Assembly (NCBI RefSeq): GCF_013201035.1
Contig: NZ_CP053707.1
Coordinates: 1,302,001 to 1,366,000 of the forward strand
Length of the DNA stretch: 64,000 nt
Reading direction: 5' to 3'
Source of the DNA: Arthrobacter sp. NEB 688
Lineage (GTDB): Bacteria > Actinomycetota > Actinomycetes > Actinomycetales > Dermatophilaceae
The translations under genes were made by a program, and so were the position numbers. Below the pieces are notes generated by a model. It ran no database searches, was not told the DNA's origin, and was given only the letters and a program-made list of their open reading frames with translations. Shown in pieces: positions 42,713 to 54,691 of the stretch. Numbering within the stretch: the stretch's first letter is position 1; each line of letters opens with the position of its first letter.

Positions 42713-43920
42713 CCGGCTCGACCGTCCTCGACGTCGTCCTCGCGCTCGTCCTGCTCGCCTACGCCTGGAGCGGCTGGCGCCAGGGCCTCGTCGCCGCGGT
42801 GCTCGGGCTCGTCGGCCTGCTCGCCGGCGCCTTCGCGGCCGTGAAGATCGCGCCCGGGCTCATCGACGGCCGCGGCGGCATCGACCTCGGCAGCCCGGCC
42901 GGCACGCTCCTGCTCATCGGGATCGTCCTCGTCGCCGCGACGCTCGGGCAGTGGGTGATGCTCCTGCTCGCCGCCCGGGTCCGCCGGGTCATCGGGCTGG
43001 CCGGGCTGCGGCTCGTCGACAACCTCCTCGGTGCCGTCGCCGTGCTCGTGGCGTCGGTCCTCGTCATCTGGGTGGTCGCCGGGGCGGCCCGCGTCAGCGG
43101 CCCGGTCGGGCTGCGCACCGCCATCGCGTCCTCGACGGTGGTCCGCACGGTCGACGCCGTCGTGCCCCGCTCGGCGCAGACGCTCGTCGACGACCTCACC
43201 GAGGCGCTCGACAGCGGCGGCTTCCCGCGGGTGTTCGAGGGCCTGGGCCCGGAGCCGATCGCGTCCGTCCAGCCGCCGGACCGGGCGCTCGTGCGGGACG
43301 CAGCGGTCTCGCGCGCCCTGCGCTCGGTCGTCCACGTCCGGGCCTCCTCGCCCCGCTGCGGCCAGACCCAGGTCGGCTCGGGGTGGGTGCTCTCGCCGGG
43401 GGTCGTCGTCACCAACGCCCACGTCGTCGCCGGCGCCCGGACCGTGCAGCTGAGCGTGCGCGGGACCGGGCCGCAGGTGACCGGCCGGGTCGTGCGCTTC
43501 GACCCCGACCGCGACGTCGCCGTCGTCGTCACCTCCCGGCTGGGCGCCCCCGCCCTGACCCGCGGGGACGCGCTCGGGCGGGGCGACGACGCCGTCCTCG
43601 CCGGCTTCCCGGGCGACCGGGGCCTGTGGGTCGGGCCGGCTCGCGTCCGCAGCGTCCTCGAGGCGAAGGGCGCCGACATCTACGGGGGCGACGGCACCGT
43701 CCGCGAGATCTACTCGCTGCGCGCCGAGGTGCGGCGGGGCGCGTCCGGCGGCCCGATGGTCGACCCCGAGGGCCACGTCGTCGGGATGGTCTTCGCGACC
43801 TCGCTCGACGACCCGCAGACCGGCTACGCGATGACGTACTCCGAGCTCGCGCCGGTCGTGCGCGGCTCGGGCGTCGGCGACCCGACGGTCTCGACCGGCC
43901 AGTGCCGCGGGGCGGCCTGA
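42709..43920 (+). CDS. marP: MarP-like membrane-anchored serine protease (CvpA domain)
   Basis: A 403-residue protein with four N-terminal membrane helices in a CvpA/colicin V production domain (residues 1-130) and a periplasmic trypsin-like domain. The catalytic triad is His238 (TNAHVV), Asp269 (DPDRDVAVV) and Ser346 (RGASGGPM), only a few residues off the positions I recall for M. tuberculosis MarP (235, 264, 343). Cys217 and Cys399 correspond to the activity-controlling disulfide of MarP. MarP is needed for intrabacterial pH homeostasis in acid; the same is inferred here. The GTG overlaps the Nudix stop codon. Confidence 0.93.
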   Translation: MTGSTVLDVVLALVLLAYAWSGWRQGLVAAVLGLVGLLAGAFAAVKIAPGLIDGRGGIDLGSPAGTLLLIGIVLVAATLGQWVMLLLAARVRRVIGLAGLRLVDNLLGAVAVLVASVLVIWVVAGAARVSGPVGLRTAIASSTVVRTVDAVVPRSAQTLVDDLTEALDSGGFPRVFEGLGPEPIASVQPPDRALVRDAAVSRALRSVVHVRASSPRCGQTQVGSGWVLSPGVVVTNAHVVAGARTVQLSVRGTGPQVTGRVVRFDPDRDVAVVVTSRLGAPALTRGDALGRGDDAVLAGFPGDRGLWVGPARVRSVLEAKGADIYGGDGTVREIYSLRAEVRRGASGGPMVDPEGHVVGMVFATSLDDPQTGYAMTYSELAPVVRGSGVGDPTVSTGQCRGAA

Positions 43921-43936
43921 CCGAGCGGGGTGCCGC

Positions 43937-44326
43937 TCAGCCCTGGTGCTTGAGGGCGGCCACGGTCTCCTTGCCCTGCGCGATGGCCCGCTCGGGCGCC
44001 GGCTTGGCCTTCTGGAGCGCGTTCTTGCCGAGCAGCGCGAGGACCCCGGCGACGACGAACATCAGCACGGTGACGATGAGGTAGCCGGCCCACAGCGGCA
44101 GCCAGATCCCGAGGACCTGCGCGAGGGTGTGGAAGAGGAAGACCAGGCCCAGCAGCCCGACGAAGGCGGCCCCGGCGAGCAGGCCCGCCCCGACGCCGAC
44201 CTTCTTGGCGCCCTGCGCGACCTCGGCCTTGGCGAGGGCGATCTCGCCGCGGACGATGCCCTGGACGTCGTGCGTCGCGTCGGCGACGAGCTGTCCGATG
44301 GTGCGCTCGGTGCTCTCGGGTGCCAT
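43937..44326 (-). CDS. Phage-holin-like family (Actinobacterial holin-X) membrane protein
   Basis: A 129-residue protein with an amphipathic N terminus (TIGQLVADATHDVQGIVRGEIALAKAE), two central membrane helices (about residues 44-66 and 73-98) and a charged tail. This is the holin-X/DUF1469 family, which despite its name is a chromosomal membrane protein in nearly all actinobacteria. It is not part of a prophage here. Convergent with marP; Rv3669 has the same position in M. tuberculosis. Function unknown. Confidence 0.85.
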   Translation of the reverse strand: MAPESTERTIGQLVADATHDVQGIVRGEIALAKAEVAQGAKKVGVGAGLLAGAAFVGLLGLVFLFHTLAQVLGIWLPLWAGYLIVTVLMFVVAGVLALLGKNALQKAKPAPERAIAQGKETVAALKHQG

Positions 44327-44376
44327 GCGTCCTCAGCTCGTGTCGGTCCTGCCCTGCGAAGTGGTCCGCCCCGACC

Positions 44377-45747
44377 CTACCGAGTGCTCGCGGGCCCGGG
44401 GTCCGCGTGCTCCTCCTGGAAGCAGTCGGGCACGCCGTCGCCGTCGTCGTCGCGGGTCTCCTGCTCGTGGATGCGCCGGTAGACGGCGTTGCGCCGCCGC
44501 AGGACGACCGCGGCGAGGGCGGCCGCGATGAGCGACCCGAGGAGGATGCCGAGCTTGACGTGCTCGTCGCGCTCGGACCCCGCCCCGAAGGCGAGCTCGC
44601 CGACGAGGAGCGAGACCGTGAAGCCCACCCCGGTGAGGATCGCCAGCCCCGCGATGTCCGACCACGCGAGGTCGTCGTCGAGCCGGGCCCGCGTGAACCG
44701 CGCCATGAGGTAGGTCGACCCGAGCACGCCGACGAGCTTGCCGACGACGAGGCCGGCGACGACGCCGATGGCCACCGGGTCGCGCAGCGTCTCGCCGAAG
44801 CCGCCGCCGAGCACGGCGACGCCCGAGGCGAAGAACGCGAAGACGGGCACCGCGACCCCGGCGGACAGCGGGCGGATGCGGTACTCGAAGCGGTGCGCGA
44901 CGTCGGTGTCGGCGGACAGCGTGCTGACCGAGGGGACCCCGCGCCGGCGCGGCCTCACCGGCACGACGAGGCCGAGGAGGACGCCGGCGACGGTGGCGTG
45001 GACGCCGGACGCGTGGACCAGCGCCCAGGTGAGCGCGGCGAGCGGCACGAGCAGCCACCACGCGGCGATCCGGCGCTGCACGAGCGCGGCGAACGCGGCG
45101 AGCGGCAGCAGCGCGAGCAGGAGCATCCCCACGTCGAGGTCGGCCGTGTAGAAGACGGCGATGATCGTGATCGCGATGAGGTCGTCGACGACGGCGAGGG
45201 TCAGGAGGAACGAGCGCAGCCCCGAGGGCAGGTGCGAGCCGATGACCGCCAGCACCGCGAGGGCGAAGGCGATGTCGGTGGCCGTCGGGATGGCCCAGCC
45301 GCGCAGGGCGTCACCCTCGCCACCCATGACCGACACGACACCGACGAAGACGAGCGCGGGGACGGCGACGCCGCAGAAGGCGGCGACGACCGGGACGGCG
45401 GCCTTCGCCGGGGAGCGGAGGTCGCCGACGAGGAACTCGCGCTTGAGCTCGAGCCCGGCGACGAAGAAGAAGATGGCGAGCAGGCCGTCGGCCGCCCAGT
45501 GGCCGAGGCTCAGGCGCAGGTGGAACCAGTCGGTGCCGACCTCGGTGTCGCGCAACGAGAAGTAGGCGTCGCTCCACGGGCTGTTGGCCAGCACGATCGC
45601 GACGACGGCGGCGACGAGGAGCACGGCGCCGCCGATGGTCTCGGTGCGCAGGGCGTCGGCGACGTGCTTGGTCTCGGCCCAGGTGGACGGGCGGGAGAGG
45701 AGGCGGTGGCCCTCGGGGCGACGGCCGGGGGGTGCGGAGGTGCTCAT
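44377..45747 (-). CDS. nhaA: Na+/H+ antiporter NhaA
   Basis: A 456-residue antiporter with about twelve membrane helices. The adjacent aspartates Asp188-Asp189 in [10 protein letters not shown] bind Na+ and protons; [13 protein letters not shown] and [14 protein letters not shown] are NhaA signatures. It exports Na+ in exchange for protons, supporting pH and sodium homeostasis. The C-terminal cytoplasmic tail ends with [11 protein letters not shown], a calcium-binding-like loop absent from E. coli NhaA. An AGGAGCC site precedes the ATG. The gene is inserted between the holin-like gene and acs relative to mycobacteria. Confidence 0.94.
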   Translation of the reverse strand: MSTSAPPGRRPEGHRLLSRPSTWAETKHVADALRTETIGGAVLLVAAVVAIVLANSPWSDAYFSLRDTEVGTDWFHLRLSLGHWAADGLLAIFFFVAGLELKREFLVGDLRSPAKAAVPVVAAFCGVAVPALVFVGVVSVMGGEGDALRGWAIPTATDIAFALAVLAVIGSHLPSGLRSFLLTLAVVDDLIAITIIAVFYTADLDVGMLLLALLPLAAFAALVQRRIAAWWLLVPLAALTWALVHASGVHATVAGVLLGLVVPVRPRRRGVPSVSTLSADTDVAHRFEYRIRPLSAGVAVPVFAFFASGVAVLGGGFGETLRDPVAIGVVAGLVVGKLVGVLGSTYLMARFTRARLDDDLAWSDIAGLAILTGVGFTVSLLVGELAFGAGSERDEHVKLGILLGSLIAAALAAVVLRRRNAVYRRIHEQETRDDDGDGVPDCFQEEHADPGPASTR

Positions 45748-45885
45748 CGGGCGGCTCCTGGCGGACGGGGCGGACCGCGGGCGGGCGCGGCGAGGTCGTT
45801 GCCGACCAGACTTCCCGGCGCACCGCGTCCCATCCTAGCGAGGGTGGAGCGCGGCCGGTGGGTCGCGCCACGACCCGGGACGCGC

Positions 45886-45920
45886 GACGGGGCGCCACCC
45901 GGGATGGGTGGCGCCCCGTC
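45886..45920 (-). terminator. Terminator of acs
   Basis: A perfect 15-bp inverted repeat (45886-45900 and 45906-45920) with a 5-nt loop, 17 bp after the acs stop codon. Confidence 0.8.
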
Positions 45921-45936
45921 GTCGGCAGGGCCGGCG

Positions 45937-47904
<1,968 letters not shown>

Positions 47905-48248
47905 GGGTCCTCCTCGTCGTCGAGTGCGGGTACGGCCACAGCCAACCCGACGCGGGCGGGCGAGGCAACCGTCCGTCCGGAGGGAGCGGTCCAGCGGGGC
48001 GTGCGGCGCGCCGAGCGGGTCGCCGGCCGGACGAGGTGGGGTCGGCGGGGCGAGATCGGGGCGGCAGCGCGAGGGATCGGCGGCCTCGCCGCCGGCTGGA
48101 CATCCTGCCCAGTGACACGCCCATCGGGCTGGCGAAACTGTGCGCTCGTTGACCACCGACGGGGTCAAGGGTTCCGCTGTGCGCGCTCCCGTGCTTCCGT
48201 GGGGGTCCGGCCCACGAGGCCACGACCACTCACGAGGAGGTGAGCGCG
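47905..48248. promoter_or_regulatory. Divergent control region between acs and phenylalanine hydroxylase genes
   Basis: A 344-bp gap without a gene. It should hold both promoters. A TTGACC at 48149-48154 could be a -35 for the rightward gene, but I see no convincing -10 at the right distance. No TGTGA-N6-TCACA Crp site is obvious. Confidence 0.4.
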
Positions 48249-49145
48249 GTGTTCGAGGAAGGACAGCTGTACTCGGCCGTGACGACCGAGGACGACGGCA
48301 CCGTCAGGGTGCACCTGTCGGACAACCACCCCGGGCTGCACGACGAGGCCTACCTGCTCCGCCGCGGCGAGATCGCCGCCGTGTCGCTGGCCCACCGCCC
48401 CGGGGACCCCGTCCCGACGGTCGACTACACCGACGCCGAGCACGCGGTGTGGCGCACGGTGAGCACCGAGCTCGCGCCGAAGCACGAGCGCTACGCGCAC
48501 CCCGAGTTCCTCCGCGGCAAGGCCGCCCTCGACCTGCCCGTCGACCACGTGCCCCAGCTGCACGAGGTCACCGAGCGCCTCCTGCCGCTGACCGGCTGGT
48601 CCTACACGTGCGCGCCGGGCCTGGTGCCCCTGCGCGACTTCTACCGCGACCTCGGCCACCGGGTGTTCAGCTCGACGCAGTACCTGCGCCACGACAGCCG
48701 GCCGCTCTACACGCCCGAGCCGGACATCCTCCACGAGGTCGTCGGCCACGGGAACCAGCTCGCGAGCCCCCGCTTCGCCGCGGTGACGCAGGCGGCCGGC
48801 GAGGCCACGACCCGCCTCGAGACCGACGAGGCCGTCAAGTTCGTCGCCGACGTCTTCTGGTTCTCGATGGAGTTCGGCGTCATGGCCGACGGCGACGAGC
48901 TCAAGGCCTACGGCGCCGGCATCCTCAGCAGCTACGGCGAGATGGACGAGTTCCGCTCGATGGAGATCCGCCCGCTCGACCTCGTCGCGATGGGGACGCT
49001 CAACTACGACATCACCGCCTACCAGCCGGTGCTCTTCCGGGCCGAGGGCGTCGACCACCTCGAGGACGTCGTCGGGGCGTTCTTCGAGACGGTCGACGAC
49101 GACCTCGCGGCGCGCCTGCGGGCGCAGGCCGGCGCCGCGGTCTGA
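48249..49145 (+). CDS. phhA: Phenylalanine 4-monooxygenase
   Basis: A 298-residue pterin-dependent aromatic amino acid hydroxylase that makes tyrosine from phenylalanine. The iron is bound by His162 and His167 in DILHEVVGHG and Glu208 in FWFSMEFG; TGWSYTCAPGLVPLRDFYRDL is characteristic. It is the single-domain bacterial form, with a short extra N terminus. GTG 48249 is chosen because AGGAGG lies 8 bp upstream; the in-frame GTG at 48240 overlaps that site. The gene is divergent from acs. No pterin recycling enzyme is adjacent. Confidence 0.93.
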   Translation: MFEEGQLYSAVTTEDDGTVRVHLSDNHPGLHDEAYLLRRGEIAAVSLAHRPGDPVPTVDYTDAEHAVWRTVSTELAPKHERYAHPEFLRGKAALDLPVDHVPQLHEVTERLLPLTGWSYTCAPGLVPLRDFYRDLGHRVFSSTQYLRHDSRPLYTPEPDILHEVVGHGNQLASPRFAAVTQAAGEATTRLETDEAVKFVADVFWFSMEFGVMADGDELKAYGAGILSSYGEMDEFRSMEIRPLDLVAMGTLNYDITAYQPVLFRAEGVDHLEDVVGAFFETVDDDLAARLRAQAGAAV

Positions 49146-49173
49146 CCCCGACCCCGCTCGCCCGCCGACGTGC

Positions 49174-49755
49174 TCACCAGGTGTGGGCGACGTCGACGAC
49201 GAGGCGGCTCGTGCGGGTCGCGGTGTCGTCGACGGTGAACACCCGGAACGGCAGTCGGGCCCGCACGCCGAGCCCGATCGTCGTGTACCCCTCGAACGAG
49301 CCGGCCCAGCGGACCTGCCGGAAGGTCGGGTAGCCGGCGACGGACGGCATCGCGGGCACGCTCGTCGCGCCCTTCTTGACGACGACGGCGAGGCGCGCGC
49401 CGCCGGCGACCGGCACGACGGCTCCCGAGCCCTCGGCGTGCACCTGGCTGACGTAGCGCACGTCGTACCCCGGGGCGACGCCCGTCATGTCGACGACGAG
49501 CCGGTCGTAGCAGGCGTGGTGCCCCGCGCGCACGCCCGTGAGGCGGCCGGTCGCGAGCGGCGCCGAGGTCTTCGGGAGGGACCCCCACGCGGTCGAGCAC
49601 GCGGTGGCCGCCGCGGGTGCCGTGGCCGTGGCGCCGGCCGGGGCGGCGGTGGCGAGCGCGGGGAGCGCCGCGACGGCGAGCGCCGCGGCGAGGACCGTGA
49701 CCCGGCCCCGGGTGGTGCGGGAGGAGCGGCGGTGGGCGGGTCGGGTCGTGGACAT
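49174..49755 (-). CDS. Secreted AMIN-like domain protein
   Basis: A 193-residue exported protein. A basic start, hydrophobic core (about residues 20-42) and an Ala-rich cleavage region form a signal peptide. The mature domain resembles the AMIN-like beta domain of actinobacterial lipoproteins: HHACYDRLVVDMTG, YVSQVHAEGSG and a final TTIGLGVRARLPFRVF-RLVVDVAH pattern. It lacks a lipobox Cys. Two Cys likely form a disulfide. An AAGGAGG site precedes the ATG at 7 bp. A cell-wall-binding role is a guess from the family. Confidence 0.75.
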   Translation of the reverse strand: MSTTRPAHRRSSRTTRGRVTVLAAALAVAALPALATAAPAGATATAPAAATACSTAWGSLPKTSAPLATGRLTGVRAGHHACYDRLVVDMTGVAPGYDVRYVSQVHAEGSGAVVPVAGGARLAVVVKKGATSVPAMPSVAGYPTFRQVRWAGSFEGYTTIGLGVRARLPFRVFTVDDTATRTSRLVVDVAHTW

Positions 49756-49818
49756 GGTCGCCTCCTTCACCGCCGGTATACGCCGGTTCGGCGCGACCCG
49801 CCAGACCCCGGGGACGAC

Positions 49819-49858
49819 GCAGCGGCCGCGGAGGGCTCTCCAGCCCCGCGGCCGCTGC
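49819..49858 (-). terminator. Terminator of DUF485-actP operon
   Basis: Perfect 13-bp arms (49819-49831 and 49846-49858) around a loop with a further short stem, between the actP stop codon and the AMIN-like gene. Confidence 0.75.
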
Positions 49859-49905
49859 TGTCCCGTGGGTCTGGGTCGGGGGAGGCGTCCCCCGACCCCG
49901 ACCGC

Positions 49906-51555
49906 TCAGTGGTCGATCGCCTCCCCGACCCCGTGGCCGGTGAGGGCGCGCACCTCCATCTCGGCGTACTTCGCGGCGTTGTGCTCCTTGCTCGTCACCG
50001 AGCCGAGCCAGCCGAGGAAGAACGCGAGCGGGATGGAGACCAGCCCCGGGTTGTCGAGCGGGAACCAGTGGAAGTCGATCGCGGTGTTCTGGATCATCGA
50101 CTGGCTCGGGCCGCCCGGCTCCAGCGGCGGCTTGCCCGACACGACCGGGCTGAAGATGATCAGGCCGATCGCGCTGACGAGGCCGCCGTAGATGGAGAAC
50201 AGGGCGCCGCGGGTGTTGAAGCCCTTCCAGAACAGCGAGTACAGGATCGTCGGCAGGTTGGCCGAGGCGGCGACGGCGAAGGCCAGCGCCACGAGGAAGG
50301 CGATGTTCTGGCTCTTGGCGAAGATGCCGCCGACGATCGCGACGACGCCGATGACGATCGCGGCGATGCGGGCGACCCGCACCTCCTGCTCCTGGCTGCC
50401 CGTGCCCCGCTTGAAGACCTCCTTGTAGAGGTCGTGGGCGAAGGTCGCCGAGGTGGTGATGGTCAGGCCGGCGACGACCGCGAGGATCGTCGCGAACGCG
50501 ACACCCGAGATGATGCCGAGGAGCACCGAGCCGCCGAGCTCGTAGGCGAGCAGCGGGGCGGCCGCGTTGGCCTTGCCGGGGGCGGCGTTGATGGTCGCCG
50601 GGCCGACGAGGGCGGCGGCGCCGTAGCCGACGACGAGGGTCAGCAGGTAGAAGCCGCCGATGAGCCAGATGGCCCACTCGACCGACTTGCGGGCCTGCTT
50701 GCTCGTCGGGACCGTGTAGAAGCGCTGGAGCACGTGCGGCAGGCCGGCGGTGCCGAGGACGAGCGCCATCGACAGCGAGATGAAATCGATCTTCGTCGTG
50801 AGGTTCTTGCCGTACTTCAGGCCCGGCTCGAAGAGCTTCTCGCCGGCCTTGGGGGAGTTGTCGGCCGCGGCCTGGAAGAGCGAGCTGATGTTGAACGAGT
50901 ACTTGCCGAGCACCCAGACCGTGATGACGAAGGTGCCCGCGATGAGCAGGAGCGCCTTGATGATCTGGACCCAGGTCGTGCCCTTCATCCCGCCGATGAG
51001 GACGTAGGCGATCATGATGATGCCGACGATCGCGATGACGAGGTCCTGCGCGAACTCGCCCGAGATGCCGAGCAGCAGCGACACGAGGCCGCCGGCGCCG
51101 GCCATCTGCGCGAGCAGGTAGAAGAACGACACCGCGATGACCGAGATGGCGGTCGCGATGCGCACCGGGCGCTGCTTGAGGCGGTAGCTGAGGACGTCGG
51201 CCATCGTGAAGCGGCCGGTGTTGCGCAGGAGCTCGGCGACGAGCAGGAGCGCGACGAGCCACGCGACGAGGAAGCCGATCGAGTACAGGAAGCCGTCGTA
51301 GCCCTGGAGGGCGATGGCGCCGGCGATGCCGAGGAAGGACGCCGCCGAGAGGTAGTCGCCGGCGATGGCGATGCCGTTCTGGCGGCCGTTGAAGGCGCCG
51401 GCGGCGGTGTAGTACTGCTCGGCCGTCTTCTTGCCCGCGGCGACGCGGATGACGATGACGAGCGTGACGACGACGAACGCCGCGAAGATGCCGATGTTGA
51501 GGGCCGGCGAGCCGACCGTCGTGGCCGCGTCGGCCATCGGGAGGGTGAGCGCCAT
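49906..51555 (-). CDS. actP: Cation/acetate symporter
   Basis: A 549-residue sodium/solute symporter with about thirteen membrane helices. YYTAAGAFNGRQNGIAIAGDYLSAASFLGIAG near the N terminus is typical of the ActP/MctC acetate and monocarboxylate permeases, as are GTAGLPHVLQRFYTV and the helix with FALAFAVAASANLPTILYSLFWKGF. It follows a DUF485 gene by 2 bp, the standard yjcH-actP arrangement. Together with acs it would allow growth on acetate or propionate. Confidence 0.92.
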   Translation of the reverse strand: MALTLPMADAATTVGSPALNIGIFAAFVVVTLVIVIRVAAGKKTAEQYYTAAGAFNGRQNGIAIAGDYLSAASFLGIAGAIALQGYDGFLYSIGFLVAWLVALLLVAELLRNTGRFTMADVLSYRLKQRPVRIATAISVIAVSFFYLLAQMAGAGGLVSLLLGISGEFAQDLVIAIVGIIMIAYVLIGGMKGTTWVQIIKALLLIAGTFVITVWVLGKYSFNISSLFQAAADNSPKAGEKLFEPGLKYGKNLTTKIDFISLSMALVLGTAGLPHVLQRFYTVPTSKQARKSVEWAIWLIGGFYLLTLVVGYGAAALVGPATINAAPGKANAAAPLLAYELGGSVLLGIISGVAFATILAVVAGLTITTSATFAHDLYKEVFKRGTGSQEQEVRVARIAAIVIGVVAIVGGIFAKSQNIAFLVALAFAVAASANLPTILYSLFWKGFNTRGALFSIYGGLVSAIGLIIFSPVVSGKPPLEPGGPSQSMIQNTAIDFHWFPLDNPGLVSIPLAFFLGWLGSVTSKEHNAAKYAEMEVRALTGHGVGEAIDH

Positions 51556-51557
51556 GG

Positions 51558-51896
51558 TCAGTGCTCCTTGTCGGCGTCGAGGCGGGCGCCGAGGGCGTCG
51601 GCGGCCGGGTCGAACTCACGGGTGGCCCAGCGCGAGTAGATGATCGTGATCGCGAAGGTCGTCACGAACTGGCCGAGGCCGAAGAGCAGGCCGATGGTGA
51701 TGTTGCCGACGACCTTGGTGCCCATGAACCCCGGGGCGAAGATCGACAGCAGGACGTAGAGGAAGTACCAGGCGAGGAAGAACGCCGTCATGGGGAAGAC
51801 GAAGCCCCGGAACTTGCGGCGCAGCTCCTGGAACTCCGACGTGGTCTGCAGGGCGAGGTACGGGTCCTCGGCCTGCGTGCGAGCTTCGTTGCTCAC
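51558..51896 (-). CDS. DUF485 membrane protein (YjcH-like)
   Basis: A 112-residue protein with an N-terminal polar helix ([20 protein letters not shown]) and two membrane helices (about residues 35-60 and 68-90). It belongs to DUF485, which is nearly always encoded immediately upstream of ActP and may assist it. The GTG at 51896 follows a GGAGG site by 5 bp; the in-frame GTG at 51902 is less likely. It is the first gene of the acetate permease operon. Confidence 0.9.
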   Translation of the reverse strand: MSNEARTQAEDPYLALQTTSEFQELRRKFRGFVFPMTAFFLAWYFLYVLLSIFAPGFMGTKVVGNITIGLLFGLGQFVTTFAITIIYSRWATREFDPAADALGARLDADKEH

Positions 51897-52108
51897 GGTC
51901 ACCTCCAGGGTCGGGTCCGAGCGGCTCTGCCCGGAACGCCCCAAGGGTGGTCGCGCCGGGGGTGCGCTGGCGAGACCCCGCGCCGGGTCCCGCGGCGGGC
52001 GGCGCCCCGGGTCGGTGGGCGGGCCGCGGACCACGGTGTGCGGTGGGTCACACTGCGCCGAACGGGGCGCGTGGTGCGCCGAGCGGTCGTCCCGGCATGA
52101 TGGGCGCC

Positions 52109-53149
52109 GTGCGTGCGCTGAGGAAGGTCTCCGCCGGTCCGGGGCTGTCGCTGGTCGACGTGCCCGAACCCGTCTGCGGCCCGAAGGACGTCAAGATCCG
52201 GGTGCTGCGGGCCGGCCTGTGCGGCACCGACCTCCACCTCGAGCAGTGGGACGAGTGGGCCGCCGCCACCGTGCAGGTCCCGATGACGCTCGGCCACGAG
52301 TTCTTCGGCGAGGTCGTCGAGGTCGGGGCGGACGTCGACCACGTGACCGTCGGTGACCGTGTCTCCGGCGAGGGGCACCTCGTGTGCGGCACCTGCCGCA
52401 ACTGCCGCGCCGGCCGGCGGCACCTGTGCATCAACACCGTCGGCGTCGGGGTCAACCGCGACGGTGCCTTCGCCGACTACGTCGTCATCCCGGCGACGAA
52501 CGCGTGGGTGCAGCCGGCCGACCTCGACCCCGACCTCGGCGCGCTCTTCGACCCGCTCGGCAACGCCGTCCACACGGCGCTGCAGTGGCCGGTCGTCGGC
52601 GAGGACGTCGTCGTCACCGGGGCCGGCCCGATCGGCGTGATGGCCACCGCCGTCGCCCGGCACGCCGGCGCGCGGCGCATCGTCGTCACGGACCTCTCGG
52701 ACGAGCGGCTGGCGCTCGCCGAGGCCGCCGGCGCCGACCTCGGGGTCAACGTCGGCCGCGGCGGGTCGCTGCGCGCGGCCCAGGCCGAGCTCGGGATGCT
52801 CGAGGGCTTCGACATCGGGCTGGAGATGTCCGGGTCGCCGGTGGCCGTCGAGGAGATGCTCGACAACATGAACCACGGCGGCAGGGTGGCGCTGCTCGGC
52901 CTGCCGAAGGACCGCTACGCCATCGACTGGGGCCGGGTCATCACGCACATGATCACGCTGCGCGGCATCTACGGCCGCGAGATGTTCGAGACCTGGTACC
53001 TCATGGGGTCGATGCTCGCGACGTCGGAGCGGCTGCGTTCGGCGGTGTCGTCGGTCGTCACGGGGCGCTACCCGGCCGAGCAGTGGGAGGCCGCGTTCGC
53101 GGAGACCCGCTCGGGCACCGGCGGCAAGGTCGTCCTCGACTGGTCCTGA
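52109..53149 (+). CDS. tdh: L-threonine 3-dehydrogenase
   Basis: A 346-residue zinc-dependent medium-chain dehydrogenase that oxidises L-threonine to 2-amino-3-ketobutyrate with NAD+. Catalytic zinc ligands are Cys38 (LCGTDLH) and His63-Glu64 (GHEFFGE); Cys93, Cys96, Cys99 and Cys107 bind the structural zinc. [11 protein letters not shown] is the nucleotide-binding loop. The pairing with kbl downstream makes the assignment safe. GTG 52109 matches the usual Tdh N terminus and lies seven bases after CATGAT; ATGs at 52097 and 52100 are alternatives. Confidence 0.93.
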   Translation: MRALRKVSAGPGLSLVDVPEPVCGPKDVKIRVLRAGLCGTDLHLEQWDEWAAATVQVPMTLGHEFFGEVVEVGADVDHVTVGDRVSGEGHLVCGTCRNCRAGRRHLCINTVGVGVNRDGAFADYVVIPATNAWVQPADLDPDLGALFDPLGNAVHTALQWPVVGEDVVVTGAGPIGVMATAVARHAGARRIVVTDLSDERLALAEAAGADLGVNVGRGGSLRAAQAELGMLEGFDIGLEMSGSPVAVEEMLDNMNHGGRVALLGLPKDRYAIDWGRVITHMITLRGIYGREMFETWYLMGSMLATSERLRSAVSSVVTGRYPAEQWEAAFAETRSGTGGKVVLDWS

Positions 53150-53223
53150 CGCCTCGACTGGACCTGACGCGCGGACCCGTCGACGCGCGGATCCTCGTGC
53201 GCCCTCCCCGGCGCCTTCTTCTG

Positions 53224-53275
53224 GCGACCTGCGCAGGTCCGGGTGCGACCGCACGCGGACCCGCGCAGGCGCGCG
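53224..53275. repeat. Dispersed palindromic repeat, copy 2
   Basis: Matches the 39267 copy over about 47 nt. Nested inverted repeats: outer arms with one bulge, GGTCCG (53236-53241) with CGGACC (53256-53261), and GTGCG (53243-53247) with CGCAC (53250-53254). It lies in the 274-bp gap between tdh and kbl; the rest of that gap shows no gene. Confidence 0.7.
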
Positions 53276-53423
53276 GAGAAGAGCGGGCGCGGGGGCGCGG
53301 AGGGGACGGTGGACGGGGGCGAGGACGCGGGGGACGGCGGGCGGTGCCGGGGCCCGGCGGGCCTAGGCTGGCGCGGTCGGCCACCCCGACGCCCCGCCCA
53401 CCCCGACGACGTGAGGAGCCCCC

Positions 53424-54617
<1,194 letters not shown>

Positions 54618-54631
54618 CCTCTGGTCCTTCT

Positions 54632-54685
54632 CGCGAACGTGTGTGAACCCGCCGGGAATCCCCGGCGGGTTCACACACGTTCGCG
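54632..54685. terminator. Very strong bidirectional hairpin between kbl and the SSS gene
   Basis: A perfect 25-bp inverted repeat (54632-54656 and 54661-54685) with a 4-nt loop, sitting between convergent genes and ending 7 bp from the symporter stop codon. Confidence 0.9.
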
Positions 54686-54691
54686 GTGGTG

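Noticed and set aside
43937-44326. Holin-like gene as sign of a prophage
   Set aside because: The family is a conserved chromosomal actinobacterial membrane protein and no other phage gene is near.
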